A DNA stretch of 64,000 nt from Legionella santicrucis. Lineage in GTDB: Bacteria > Pseudomonadota > Gammaproteobacteria > Legionellales > Legionellaceae. The notes beneath the pieces were generated by a model. It was not told the DNA's origin. It made no database searches and saw only the letters and a list, made by a program, of their open reading frames with translations. Every line of letters begins with the position of its first letter. Position 1 is the stretch's first letter. Made by a program: the position numbers and the translations under genes. The DNA lies in assembly GCF_001468135.1 (NCBI RefSeq), contig NZ_LNYU01000091.1, forward strand, positions 683,538 to 747,537. Reading direction: 5' to 3'. Below are positions 56,721 through 64,000 of this stretch, piece by piece.

Positions 56721-57473
56721 TCATGATTTACCCCGTAATAAAGATTCGGGATGCCGTGATAAATAATCAGTTAAATTTTCAAATGAATTAGCCGCTTTTG
56801 AAAATTGGGTTAAAGCTTGAGTAAAATAAGCAATAAATGGTGGCGTATTTAGATCTAAATTATTGGCTAATTTTTCAATACTATCAGCCATAGCTCTAGT
56901 TTGCTTAATTACTTGCGCAACTTCCTTGGATTGTAGCAAATCATTAATAGTATTTAACGTTATTTTAACTGATGTTAATGCATCAGAAAAAGACGTTGTT
57001 TTCTTATTTTCTATCGTTGGAAAAATGGGATATCTATTATAAAAACCTTTCTTGGCAGAGGATATTTCTGTAGATTTTGCAGATGGAATTAGAGCAATCT
57101 CTGCGTCTCCGGTCAAAAAATTAGTCTGCATTACTGTAGCTGCATATCCTTTTTTTATTAAAATATCAACGGGATGATATTTTGCTCCAAACGTTCTTGC
57201 AACGAGAAAATCGACGTAAACGGGTATTTCAACTTCAGTTTTATCTTTATTTTCTGCAATTTCAATGAGCTTTACTTCACCAATTTTAACTCCACGATAA
57301 GTCACTTTTGACGTAATCTTTAAACCTGTTAATGAACCCTGAAAAAACATTACATAAGTATCATGACGTGCCACTAAATATTCTTTATACAAAAATCTGG
57401 CAGTAAAAATCATCAAACAAAGTGCACCGACAACAAAAATACCTACGAATGTATAATATCGTTCTTGATGCAT
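56721..57473 (-). CDS. MCE-domain lipid-transport protein (MlaD-like)
   Basis: 250 residues. One N-terminal membrane helix (FVGIFVVGALCLMIFTARFLY), then an MCE domain (about 38-130) with GSLTGLKITSKVTYRGVKIGEV, the usual GL..GS.V.Y.GV.VG pattern. The C-terminal helical tail (about 165-250) resembles MlaD-type proteins that form a ring in the periplasm and carry lipids. It starts seven bases after the MlaE-like permease gene, so the two form an operon. No other MCE copies. Confidence 0.85.
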   Translation of the reverse strand: MHQERYYTFVGIFVVGALCLMIFTARFLYKEYLVARHDTYVMFFQGSLTGLKITSKVTYRGVKIGEVKLIEIAENKDKTEVEIPVYVDFLVARTFGAKYHPVDILIKKGYAATVMQTNFLTGDAEIALIPSAKSTEISSAKKGFYNRYPIFPTIENKKTTSFSDALTSVKITLNTINDLLQSKEVAQVIKQTRAMADSIEKLANNLDLNTPPFIAYFTQALTQFSKAANSFENLTDYLSRHPESLLRGKS

Positions 57474-57480
57474 AACTGTC

Positions 57481-58242
57481 CTATTCCAAATAATTCAAAT
57501 AAAGTCCTGTGAGGGCGAGCCATAAAAAGCCCCTCGTCATCATCCGTGATACGGTTAATCTTAATGAAAGCTTTCTAACAGTCATGTCATAATAGTAATA
57601 TCCTATAGTCAAGCTAACAATGGTACAATACAGTGTTGTTTTTAAAATGGAATAGGCTACATCGTAAAACGTTATAGCAGTGAGTATACGTACCATAGGC
57701 ACATAGAGATTAGTATACAAAAAATATTGGTACGTAGCATAAATACTTATAAAAAATGCGGCAACAGCATAGGCATACAACAACCCTCCTGCAATATTAA
57801 TACCAATGAGTACTGGCAATATATGGTTAACAACAACTTGTTGAGGTGCATTAAGGTCCTCTTCATCTACTTTCACATTAATAAAATTTAATGCAGATTG
57901 TATGCATAGCAATACTCCAATGATAAAAGGTACTAAATCATGAGTTAAAATATTCTGTGCAATTAGCCGCCCATCACGTTGCAAATTATATGGGGTTAGA
58001 ATGCTATTAACTTTCATTACCATTGAAATGCCTAAGAAAGTACTGATTAACATAAAAGGAATTACAAGCTTGACACCTGAATAATATATTGTTCTTACAA
58101 TGTTAAGCCATGAGAGACGTAATCGCCCTATCAGCATATTAATAAGGCTGCAATATAAATGCCCCATGAAACGTAGAAATAATATAAATGAATAAACAAA
58201 CTCTACAACATAAGCGCCAAATTTGTTGAAAACATACATCAT
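57481..58242 (-). CDS. MlaE-like ABC permease of the MCE system
   Basis: 253 residues, ATG preceded by AAGGAT. About five membrane segments with the MlaE-type layout (RTIYYSGVKLVIPFMLIST, then LTHDLVPFIIGVLLCIQSAL, and FFISIYATYQYF). It would form the inner-membrane part beneath the MCE ring. An ATP-binding subunit (MlaF-like) is needed but none is found in the window, so it must borrow one or be inactive. The motif regions are less conserved than in canonical MlaE. Confidence 0.75.
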   Translation of the reverse strand: MMYVFNKFGAYVVEFVYSFILFLRFMGHLYCSLINMLIGRLRLSWLNIVRTIYYSGVKLVIPFMLISTFLGISMVMKVNSILTPYNLQRDGRLIAQNILTHDLVPFIIGVLLCIQSALNFINVKVDEEDLNAPQQVVVNHILPVLIGINIAGGLLYAYAVAAFFISIYATYQYFLYTNLYVPMVRILTAITFYDVAYSILKTTLYCTIVSLTIGYYYYDMTVRKLSLRLTVSRMMTRGFLWLALTGLYLNYLE

Positions 58243-58526
58243 ATTATCCTTAATTAATTATGATGATCATGGAAACTTTATCAAAATAACAATATGATAG
58301 ATATGTATGCTTTAAAAATTAATTTTTCAGTAGGAAAATTAATTCCGTAACTTATACAAATTCTATTGAGTTAAAAAATCGGTTATCAAAAGCCACTAAT
58401 TTAACAAGGTGATCTTTTCTTAATTAAAATCTATTTTTCGGCTACACTTTAATGAAACATTCAAAAAGCGTATAGGAAATGATCGCTCTATTTTTAATAC
58501 AAAATTGCACCCACTTTTTTTAAAAA

Positions 58527-60950
58527 ATGAAAGAAAAAATCGTTTTAAAAAAAATAGTTCTATATAATCTGGTTGTTATTTTTTTCTATATTTTAAGCGG
58601 CTTTTTAGGACTTATGCTAGCCGTACCTCCAGGTTATGCGACCACAATTTGGGCATCATCAGGAATTGCGCTTGGATCCGTGCTTGTTTGGAATTTGCGA
58701 ACTTTACCTGGTATTTTCATTGCTTCATTTATCCTTAATTGTTATATAACATTTAATAATGTTAGTGATTTATTTGATTTTTCAAAATTATATCCAGGAT
58801 TAATAACAGGAGCTGGTGCTGTACTCCAGGCATTATTTGGTTGGTGGCTTGTCAAGCGCTTTGTCCGATTAAACAACCCCCTGCATCTTCCCAAAGATAT
58901 TCTTATTTTTGCACTCCTATCAGGCCCAGTTTCTTGTGTTATTGCTGCAACTATAAGTAATATAGGCTTATATTTGTTAGGAGTAATATCCTCTGAAAAC
59001 CTCTCATTGAGCTGGATTACCTGGTGGATAGGAGACAGTATTGGCGTATTAATTTTTACCCCGGTTTTTCTGATTTTATTTGCCAAACCCAGAAAACTAT
59101 GGCGGAGCCGAATAATACCCATCCTAGTCCCTTTATGCCTGACGTTCATTATCGTGGTTATTGCTCATGTATTTTATAGATACTCAGAATTGAAACACAT
59201 ACAATCAAAATTCGCTGGAGTAATTCAATATAAATTTAACCTGCTCACCGAAAAACTTAAATTAACAAAGGAAACTGCTCATACAACTTCTCTTTTTCTT
59301 GCCACAGCACCCGTTGTAAATAAAGAAGAATTTGAACGTCTTGGAACTTTACTGCTACAAGAAAATTCAATCATTCAATCCATACAATGGGTACCCAAAG
59401 TAACCAACAGAGAAGAGTTTGAAAAAAAATATCATCTTGAAATTTTGGAAAAACACTCTAAAAAATATTCATCTTCAAAGAAAAAATCGATGTATTACCC
59501 TATTCTTTTTACCGTTTCAAAAAGCCATAATATTTTCCCTAATGGTTATGATTTATCATCAAATCTCAATCTCATTGATAAGCTAAACGACAGACCTGTA
59601 CTGTTAGGAAGTAAGGGAAAAATTGACAAGATGTTCATTATTTCCACGGTTTATCGATCCAATCAACTTGTGGGATTTACTGTTTTGCAGATTAATTTTA
59701 TTAAGTTATTCAATCAATTTTTTGATAAATTTTTAAATTATCCAAACCTTATGATTAAAATAACTTCACCTGATTTAAACACCCCTACTTTTGAAATTTA
59801 TAATAAAACCATGTACTACAATCCTGACGAATCATTTAGTCTTTCTTATACAAAATATTTTGCAGATTCAGCATGGAGTATCACTGCTAGTTTATCCCCA
59901 TATTTTCTACTTAGCCGATTTCCCTGGTATGCATGGTTAGCCCTAACAACCACTCTATTTTTTTGTGTGTTAATGAATATCATTTTATTTATTCTCTACG
60001 GTCAGCGTTATTTAATCCAATATCTTGCTTATGCAAAAACGATACAACTAAAAACAGAAAAAGCAAAAAACTTATTACTGTTAAATGCTGCAGGTGAAGG
60101 TATATTCCGAATAGATGTCAATTATAAAATCACTTTTATTAATCCAGCGGCCAAAAAATTACTAGGCTACTCAAGTAACGAATTGAAAAATGAACCCATA
60201 ATTAAAATTCTGTGCGAGAAAATAACCCCTCCCAACCAAATGAAGAACACATCAATTTATAAAGCCATCCAGGAGCAAACGATAATTAGTGCAAAAGAGG
60301 CTATATTCTGGAAAAAAGATCATAGTTGCCTTTCAGTAGAATATACCTGTATCCCTGTCATAATAAATCACAAAGCTATAGGAGCCGCTATCATTTTTAG
60401 CGACATTACTGAGCGACTGAACAATGAGAAAAAATTAATAAAAATGGCTCATTATGATCCTTTAACCAAATTACCCAATCGTCAGAGTTTTTTTGACTAT
60501 TTAGAACATGCCTTAGGTCGTGCTTGCAGGAGCAAAACCCAATTAGGCTTATGTTTTATTGATATTGATAATTTTAAAGTAATTAACGATACTTTTGGCC
60601 ATGCCTATGGCGATAAATTATTAATGGCCTTGTCTGAAATTATAACTCCTTATTTACGGGAAATTGATTATTTTGCAAGGATAGCAGGAGACGAATTTGC
60701 ACTTATTTTTGAACAAATTCATCAAGATGACGATTTAATTAAAATCTTCGAACGCATTTTAGCCGCTTTTCATAGTCCGATCCAAATAGATGATCTATTC
60801 ATCAAAACATCCATCAGTATTGGAGTTGCAATGTATCCTAAAGATGGTTCGGATACGCAAACACTTTTTGTAAACGCTGATATTGCCATGTATCATGCTA
60901 AAGCAAAAGGCAAAGCCACTTATTCTTTTTTTAGACAAAGTGATCACTAA
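58527..60950 (+). CDS. membrane diguanylate cyclase: MASE1-CHASE-PAS-GGDEF
   Basis: 807 residues. An N-terminal MASE1-type bundle of about eight membrane helices (1-215) with PPGYATTIWASSGIALG. A periplasmic CHASE-like domain (about 220-470) starts YKFNLLTEKLKLTKETA and includes IQSIQWVPKVTNREEFEKKY. Another membrane helix follows (LALTTTLFFCVLMNIILFIL), a PAS domain (about 515-635) and a GGDEF domain (about 640-807). The active site is AGDEF instead of GGDEF, a tolerated variant, with the RxxD inhibitory site (REID) upstream. It likely makes cyclic-di-GMP in response to an external ligand. Starts at ATG 58527; no EAL domain. Confidence 0.88.
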   Translation: MKEKIVLKKIVLYNLVVIFFYILSGFLGLMLAVPPGYATTIWASSGIALGSVLVWNLRTLPGIFIASFILNCYITFNNVSDLFDFSKLYPGLITGAGAVLQALFGWWLVKRFVRLNNPLHLPKDILIFALLSGPVSCVIAATISNIGLYLLGVISSENLSLSWITWWIGDSIGVLIFTPVFLILFAKPRKLWRSRIIPILVPLCLTFIIVVIAHVFYRYSELKHIQSKFAGVIQYKFNLLTEKLKLTKETAHTTSLFLATAPVVNKEEFERLGTLLLQENSIIQSIQWVPKVTNREEFEKKYHLEILEKHSKKYSSSKKKSMYYPILFTVSKSHNIFPNGYDLSSNLNLIDKLNDRPVLLGSKGKIDKMFIISTVYRSNQLVGFTVLQINFIKLFNQFFDKFLNYPNLMIKITSPDLNTPTFEIYNKTMYYNPDESFSLSYTKYFADSAWSITASLSPYFLLSRFPWYAWLALTTTLFFCVLMNIILFILYGQRYLIQYLAYAKTIQLKTEKAKNLLLLNAAGEGIFRIDVNYKITFINPAAKKLLGYSSNELKNEPIIKILCEKITPPNQMKNTSIYKAIQEQTIISAKEAIFWKKDHSCLSVEYTCIPVIINHKAIGAAIIFSDITERLNNEKKLIKMAHYDPLTKLPNRQSFFDYLEHALGRACRSKTQLGLCFIDIDNFKVINDTFGHAYGDKLLMALSEIITPYLREIDYFARIAGDEFALIFEQIHQDDDLIKIFERILAAFHSPIQIDDLFIKTSISIGVAMYPKDGSDTQTLFVNADIAMYHAKAKGKATYSFFRQSDH

Positions 60951-61046
60951 ACTTAGTAATTTTTTTTATGGCTTTAAAGGGCTTTTTAAAACTGATGCGT
61001 GTGGACAAACTCTGCTTCATCAAACTGGAACACCATTGAGGAAGAA

Positions 61047-61817
61047 TTAGTTTTCGGGGACTCCTAATTCTTTTATCCTAAGCTCCGGTACTATTCGATA
61101 TACAAATCGTAGTATTTTCAAAAGATAAAAATAGATGGAATTAATCATTAAATCAACAAACACATATAAGATTGCTGCTCCGGAAGGTGTAAACCCTATA
61201 GGAGGGAAATGAGGATGAGCTCCTGTAACTCCATACCATGACCAGGTATAAAATATGGTGCCCATTAATTCCAAATAATACACAATTGCGAACATAAGCA
61301 AATAAAAAAGTGTATTTTTGCGAAACCGCAAAACGATTAAGAATGTGAGATAGCCAAGAAAACCCGCAACATCTTTGAGCATATACAACGACAGAAAAGC
61401 AGCTAGAAAAGCAAATTGAGCCAGACATTGCTTCACTTTTACTTTGTTTCGAATCATACAAGAGCGTTTACTGGTATAGTAAACTGCAGCATAGAGAAGA
61501 GCATGGCACAGTGGAATGTAGACTGGAATATTTTTTAAGCGATACTCATAAAGCCTTAGAATCAGAGAGCCAAAAATTTCACCAAACAAGCCGCATAAAG
61601 TCATTAATAAAATCAGCCAATACAGTTTTCCTCGAGTATAAAAAAGGAAGAGACTATAAGTGACAATACTGAGTGCATTGCAGATATCCTGTCCATGGCT
61701 AATGAATTGAGCTGCCCAGGGACTATCAATTAATAAAAACAAAGGAAGACCAAGCAACACGAAATTGACCAGCCTATACATTATTTGATCTGAATGAATA
61801 GAGCTATTTACTGACAT
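61047..61817 (-). CDS. polytopic membrane protein, 256 aa
   Basis: About seven to eight hydrophobic helices with Tyr- and Phe-rich boundaries (LYWLILLMTLCGLFGEIFGSL; LYAAVYYTSKRSC). A polar loop TGAHPHFPPIGFTPSG (about 198-213) contains His and Pro. No known family motif; conserved Gly and aromatic residues suggest an integral membrane protein of unknown role. ATG at 61817 with AGGAT upstream. Divergent from the next gene. Confidence 0.65.
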   Translation of the reverse strand: MSVNSSIHSDQIMYRLVNFVLLGLPLFLLIDSPWAAQFISHGQDICNALSIVTYSLFLFYTRGKLYWLILLMTLCGLFGEIFGSLILRLYEYRLKNIPVYIPLCHALLYAAVYYTSKRSCMIRNKVKVKQCLAQFAFLAAFLSLYMLKDVAGFLGYLTFLIVLRFRKNTLFYLLMFAIVYYLELMGTIFYTWSWYGVTGAHPHFPPIGFTPSGAAILYVFVDLMINSIYFYLLKILRFVYRIVPELRIKELGVPEN

Positions 61818-61908
61818 ATCCTATGTTTGTTAAAAAGAATGGTTGATATGATAACGTAGCTTCTATTGAGAAAGCATTATAAAATAAGTTTTTTTAAAGG
61901 AAATTTTG

Positions 61909-62436
61909 ATGAGCAAGGAAAAAAAAATTCTGTTATTAAAAAACTGGATTGAGCAACTTGTTCGTAATCCTAATCTCTATGTTGCCCTAGCAGTCAGTGC
62001 ACTACTTGGCTGCAGTAGCGGAGGGGCCATTGGTTTTTTCTCAGGCGGGTTCATTGGTCAATCATTCTTGTTGTGCAACAACTCCAGTAACTTTATTTTG
62101 AATCTTAATCCAGGGATTATGGTTGGAGCGCTTTTGGGATTAATTGTTGGGGCTCTTATGGGAGGAGGCATTACTGTCATTATCACTTTGTTTAAAATTT
62201 ACAAAAAGACTAAAAATTATCCTGTGTTATCACAAGATAATATCGCACAAGTATTATCCGCATCCTTCTGGATAAATTTAGAAATTATCATCGGAATGGG
62301 CTTGGGGGCTATTATCGGTAGTCTAAAATCCAGAGGGCTGGGAACTCTAACAGGGGCTGCTCTTGGTCTGTTGATTATTTGGTTGACCTCTACACTTAAA
62401 GCCCCTAAAAAAAGTGAAAAAATAGTAAAAGATTAA
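61909..62436 (+). CDS. Gly-rich membrane protein, 175 aa
   Basis: ATG 61909, AAAGGA upstream. About four hydrophobic segments, unusually rich in Gly with GxxxG-like spacing (SSGGAIGFFSGGFIGQSF; VGALLGLIVGALMGGGIT; GMGLGAIIGSL). This resembles glycine-zipper membrane proteins. The C-terminus is basic (KAPKKSEKIVKD). No function assigned. Confidence 0.65.
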   Translation: MSKEKKILLLKNWIEQLVRNPNLYVALAVSALLGCSSGGAIGFFSGGFIGQSFLLCNNSSNFILNLNPGIMVGALLGLIVGALMGGGITVIITLFKIYKKTKNYPVLSQDNIAQVLSASFWINLEIIIGMGLGAIIGSLKSRGLGTLTGAALGLLIIWLTSTLKAPKKSEKIVKD

Positions 62437-62628
62437 TTTCATTTCAGTAAAATTGATGGGAGGCATCGGGTTTTCACCAGCCACAGTGATAATTGCACTT
62501 AGCTTTAAAAAAGCCCTAGTAAAAAAATTCTATTATAAATAATAAATTAAGAAAATACATGGGTTGATGTTAGTACTCGCTGATGTAATAGACTGGTATT
62601 CATTGCAAGCTGGTAGATTTGGATACAA

Positions 62629-64000
62629 TCATTGTTCTAATCGATTAAATTGCTTTACATAGAAATCACAAAACTCCCGAAGAGAACAATCTGTAGAGAA
62701 GCCTAAGTAGGTTGCCAAATTAACAAAGGGTTTATCACAATGCTTTATTAATAAATCTTCAAGACAACCACTAAAAAACTCTCTGTTAAACTTCCAAATC
62801 TCCAGAGAAAAATTGAGATTTGCATCAGCTGGACAATGATATCTTAGGGATGGTAAAACAAAAGGGTAAATATAAGGGACTCTAGCTATCTTTTTATTGG
62901 GAAGTAAAACAACAAGCCCTCCATAATAAGACCCCACAATAAAATCTCTTAAATCAATGATTTCTGATATTTCATTTTTTGCTTGGCCTGTAGTTGAAAC
63001 ATAAAACTCTTCGACAATATGCTCTTTATGTAATATTTTTTTTACAAATTCGATTGTTTTCCCAGTAAAACAATCATCATCAACGAGACAATAGGGCTGC
63101 TTAGGTAAATAAAGAAGTTGCTGCGCTAATGTTCCCTCTTCTGGTCGTGCCGAAAATCCTAATTTAATTTCGGGGAGCCCAAAACGAAAATATCGAGAGA
63201 CCCCTAGGTTAAACTCAGCTATATAGCAAGGATCGAGACTTAATATCATTTTATCTGATAATAATTTTTTAATCTCTAGAGCTTGTTGCTGCGATGATTT
63301 TATTTGAATCGAAAACTCATTCGTATCTCGAGAATAAGTTGTCTTAAGAACATGAACAAACTGCCCCAAAAATTGATTCTTTTTCTTTATTAATTCTTCA
63401 AGAGGTTTTTTTTCTGACCATAATTGATAGAAAAGCTCATCTTCTCTAAGATGAAGTATTTTACATCTATTTTTTTCAGAAAAAGTATTTTTTTTACGAA
63501 TAGCTTCACTAGCAAATGCTAAAGTCCCTTCATTTAAAAAATAGATATTATTTTTACCAAGAAAAAGTGGATCATTCCTAACCTGATTAAATATTTTCTC
63601 TGCTCCAGGCCTAGAAAGACAAATACCTATACCACGCTCAAGAAATGCATAGCTAAAAGAAACGTTATCACCTCCAAAGACATAAGCGACTTTAATAGGA
63701 AGTGTCGTTTTTAAATGTTTTGCCAGTTCGCATTCAAGACGAATAATAACATCAGTAAAATTTATTGGTTCCTTGTTTTCAAGATACTCCCATAACCAAA
63801 TATCCAACCACGGATGATTTGCAACTGATTGAATAAGCAAATCTATATGTTCTCTCTGACTATAATTCTTAACATAAAACTTGCTTTTGATGTAATCTTG
63901 ATGGGAAGGGGAGAAAAAACCACCAATTACCTTTTTACCTTCCAACTCCAAGGCCTGCCTTGCTTTTGACATCATTAAAAAATGTCCTTGATGAATGGGA
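62629..64000 (-). CDS. nucleotidyltransferase-phosphoribosyltransferase fusion, 5' end beyond window
   Basis: The frame stays open past the ATG at 63975 to the last complete codon at 63999-63997, reading PIHQGHFLMMSKARQ. PIHxGH is the nucleotide-binding (H/T)xGH motif of NadD/NMNAT-type adenylyltransferases, so the true start is outside and the ATG is internal. That domain runs to about residue 170 of the visible part, with GGFFSPSH. A second region (about 270-345 from the ATG) contains CLVDDDCFTGKTIEFVKKIL, a phosphoribosyltransferase PRPP-binding loop. The pairing suggests a nucleotide or NAD-type salvage or modifying enzyme. The exact reaction is unknown. Confidence 0.6.
   Translation of the reverse strand, partial: PIHQGHFLMMSKARQALELEGKKVIGGFFSPSHQDYIKSKFYVKNYSQREHIDLLIQSVANHPWLDIWLWEYLENKEPINFTDVIIRLECELAKHLKTTLPIKVAYVFGGDNVSFSYAFLERGIGICLSRPGAEKIFNQVRNDPLFLGKNNIYFLNEGTLAFASEAIRKKNTFSEKNRCKILHLREDELFYQLWSEKKPLEELIKKKNQFLGQFVHVLKTTYSRDTNEFSIQIKSSQQQALEIKKLLSDKMILSLDPCYIAEFNLGVSRYFRFGLPEIKLGFSARPEEGTLAQQLLYLPKQPYCLVDDDCFTGKTIEFVKKILHKEHIVEEFYVSTTGQAKNEISEIIDLRDFIVGSYYGGLVVLLPNKKIARVPYIYPFVLPSLRYHCPADANLNFSLEIWKFNREFFSGCLEDLLIKHCDKPFVNLATYLGFSTDCSLREFCDFYVKQFNRLEQ

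Overview
The window looks like Legionella chromosome. It is AT-rich, gene starts mostly carry AAGGAG-type ribosome sites, and the gene mix is typical of that genus: many large orphan proteins with eukaryote-like or toxin-like domains (patatin, Fic plus ankyrin, a phosphothreonine-lyase-like protein, an HExxH protein), several cyclic-nucleotide and cyclic-di-GMP signalling proteins, and small secreted proteins with no known family. The genus is inferred from content; nothing in the window proves the species. No rRNA, complete tRNA or CRISPR array was seen.

Layout. 1-5.4 kb: the end of an outer-membrane barrel gene, a decayed transposase, and a giant secreted protein with ten bacterial Ig-like repeats. 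5.6-6.6 kb: a protein carrying the catalytic residues of the SpvC/OspF/HopAI1 phosphothreonine lyases. 6.85-27.26 kb: a roughly 20 kb block bounded by two 31-base direct repeats (29/31 identical) that read like the 3' end of a tRNA, so probably a genomic island. It carries a split natural-product locus. On the left are an NRPS module (C-A-PCP, adenylation code close to Asn) and an ATP-grasp ligase. On the right are a PaaK-like ligase, a stand-alone ketosynthase and a four-gene set (serine-type adenylation enzyme, acyl-CoA dehydrogenase homologue, hydroxyacyl-CoA dehydrogenase homologue, small ACP) matching the aminomalonyl-ACP pathway of zwittermicin. Between them lie a frameshifted gene, a BenE-type transporter and a large patatin-like phospholipase.

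27.3-38.9 kb: orphan genes including a candidate metalloprotease, an unusual higher-GC gene, a CHASE4-type adenylate cyclase and an ABC exporter broken by two homopolymer frameshifts. 39-47 kb: a BLUF-PAS-PAS-PAS-GGDEF photoreceptor, an ArsR/old-yellow-enzyme pair with two matching operator palindromes, a group of DnaA-box-like sites, a lone CheB methylesterase domain and pyruvate oxidase PoxB. 47-54 kb: a Fic-ankyrin protein, an ion channel, a repeat protein, a cytochrome c fusion, a LuxR regulator and a candidate small RNA. 54-64 kb: a GIY-YIG protein, a P-loop protein, an incomplete MCE/Mla-type lipid-transport set without its ATPase, a MASE1-PAS-GGDEF cyclase, two membrane proteins, and a nucleotidyltransferase-phosphoribosyltransferase fusion whose N-terminus lies beyond the window.

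The strongest candidate for a new system is the aminomalonyl-ACP/ketosynthase/Asn-NRPS/ATP-grasp locus inside the repeat-bounded island. Its product cannot be deduced from sequence alone, and no thioesterase, ketoreductase or phosphopantetheinyl transferase is present in the window.
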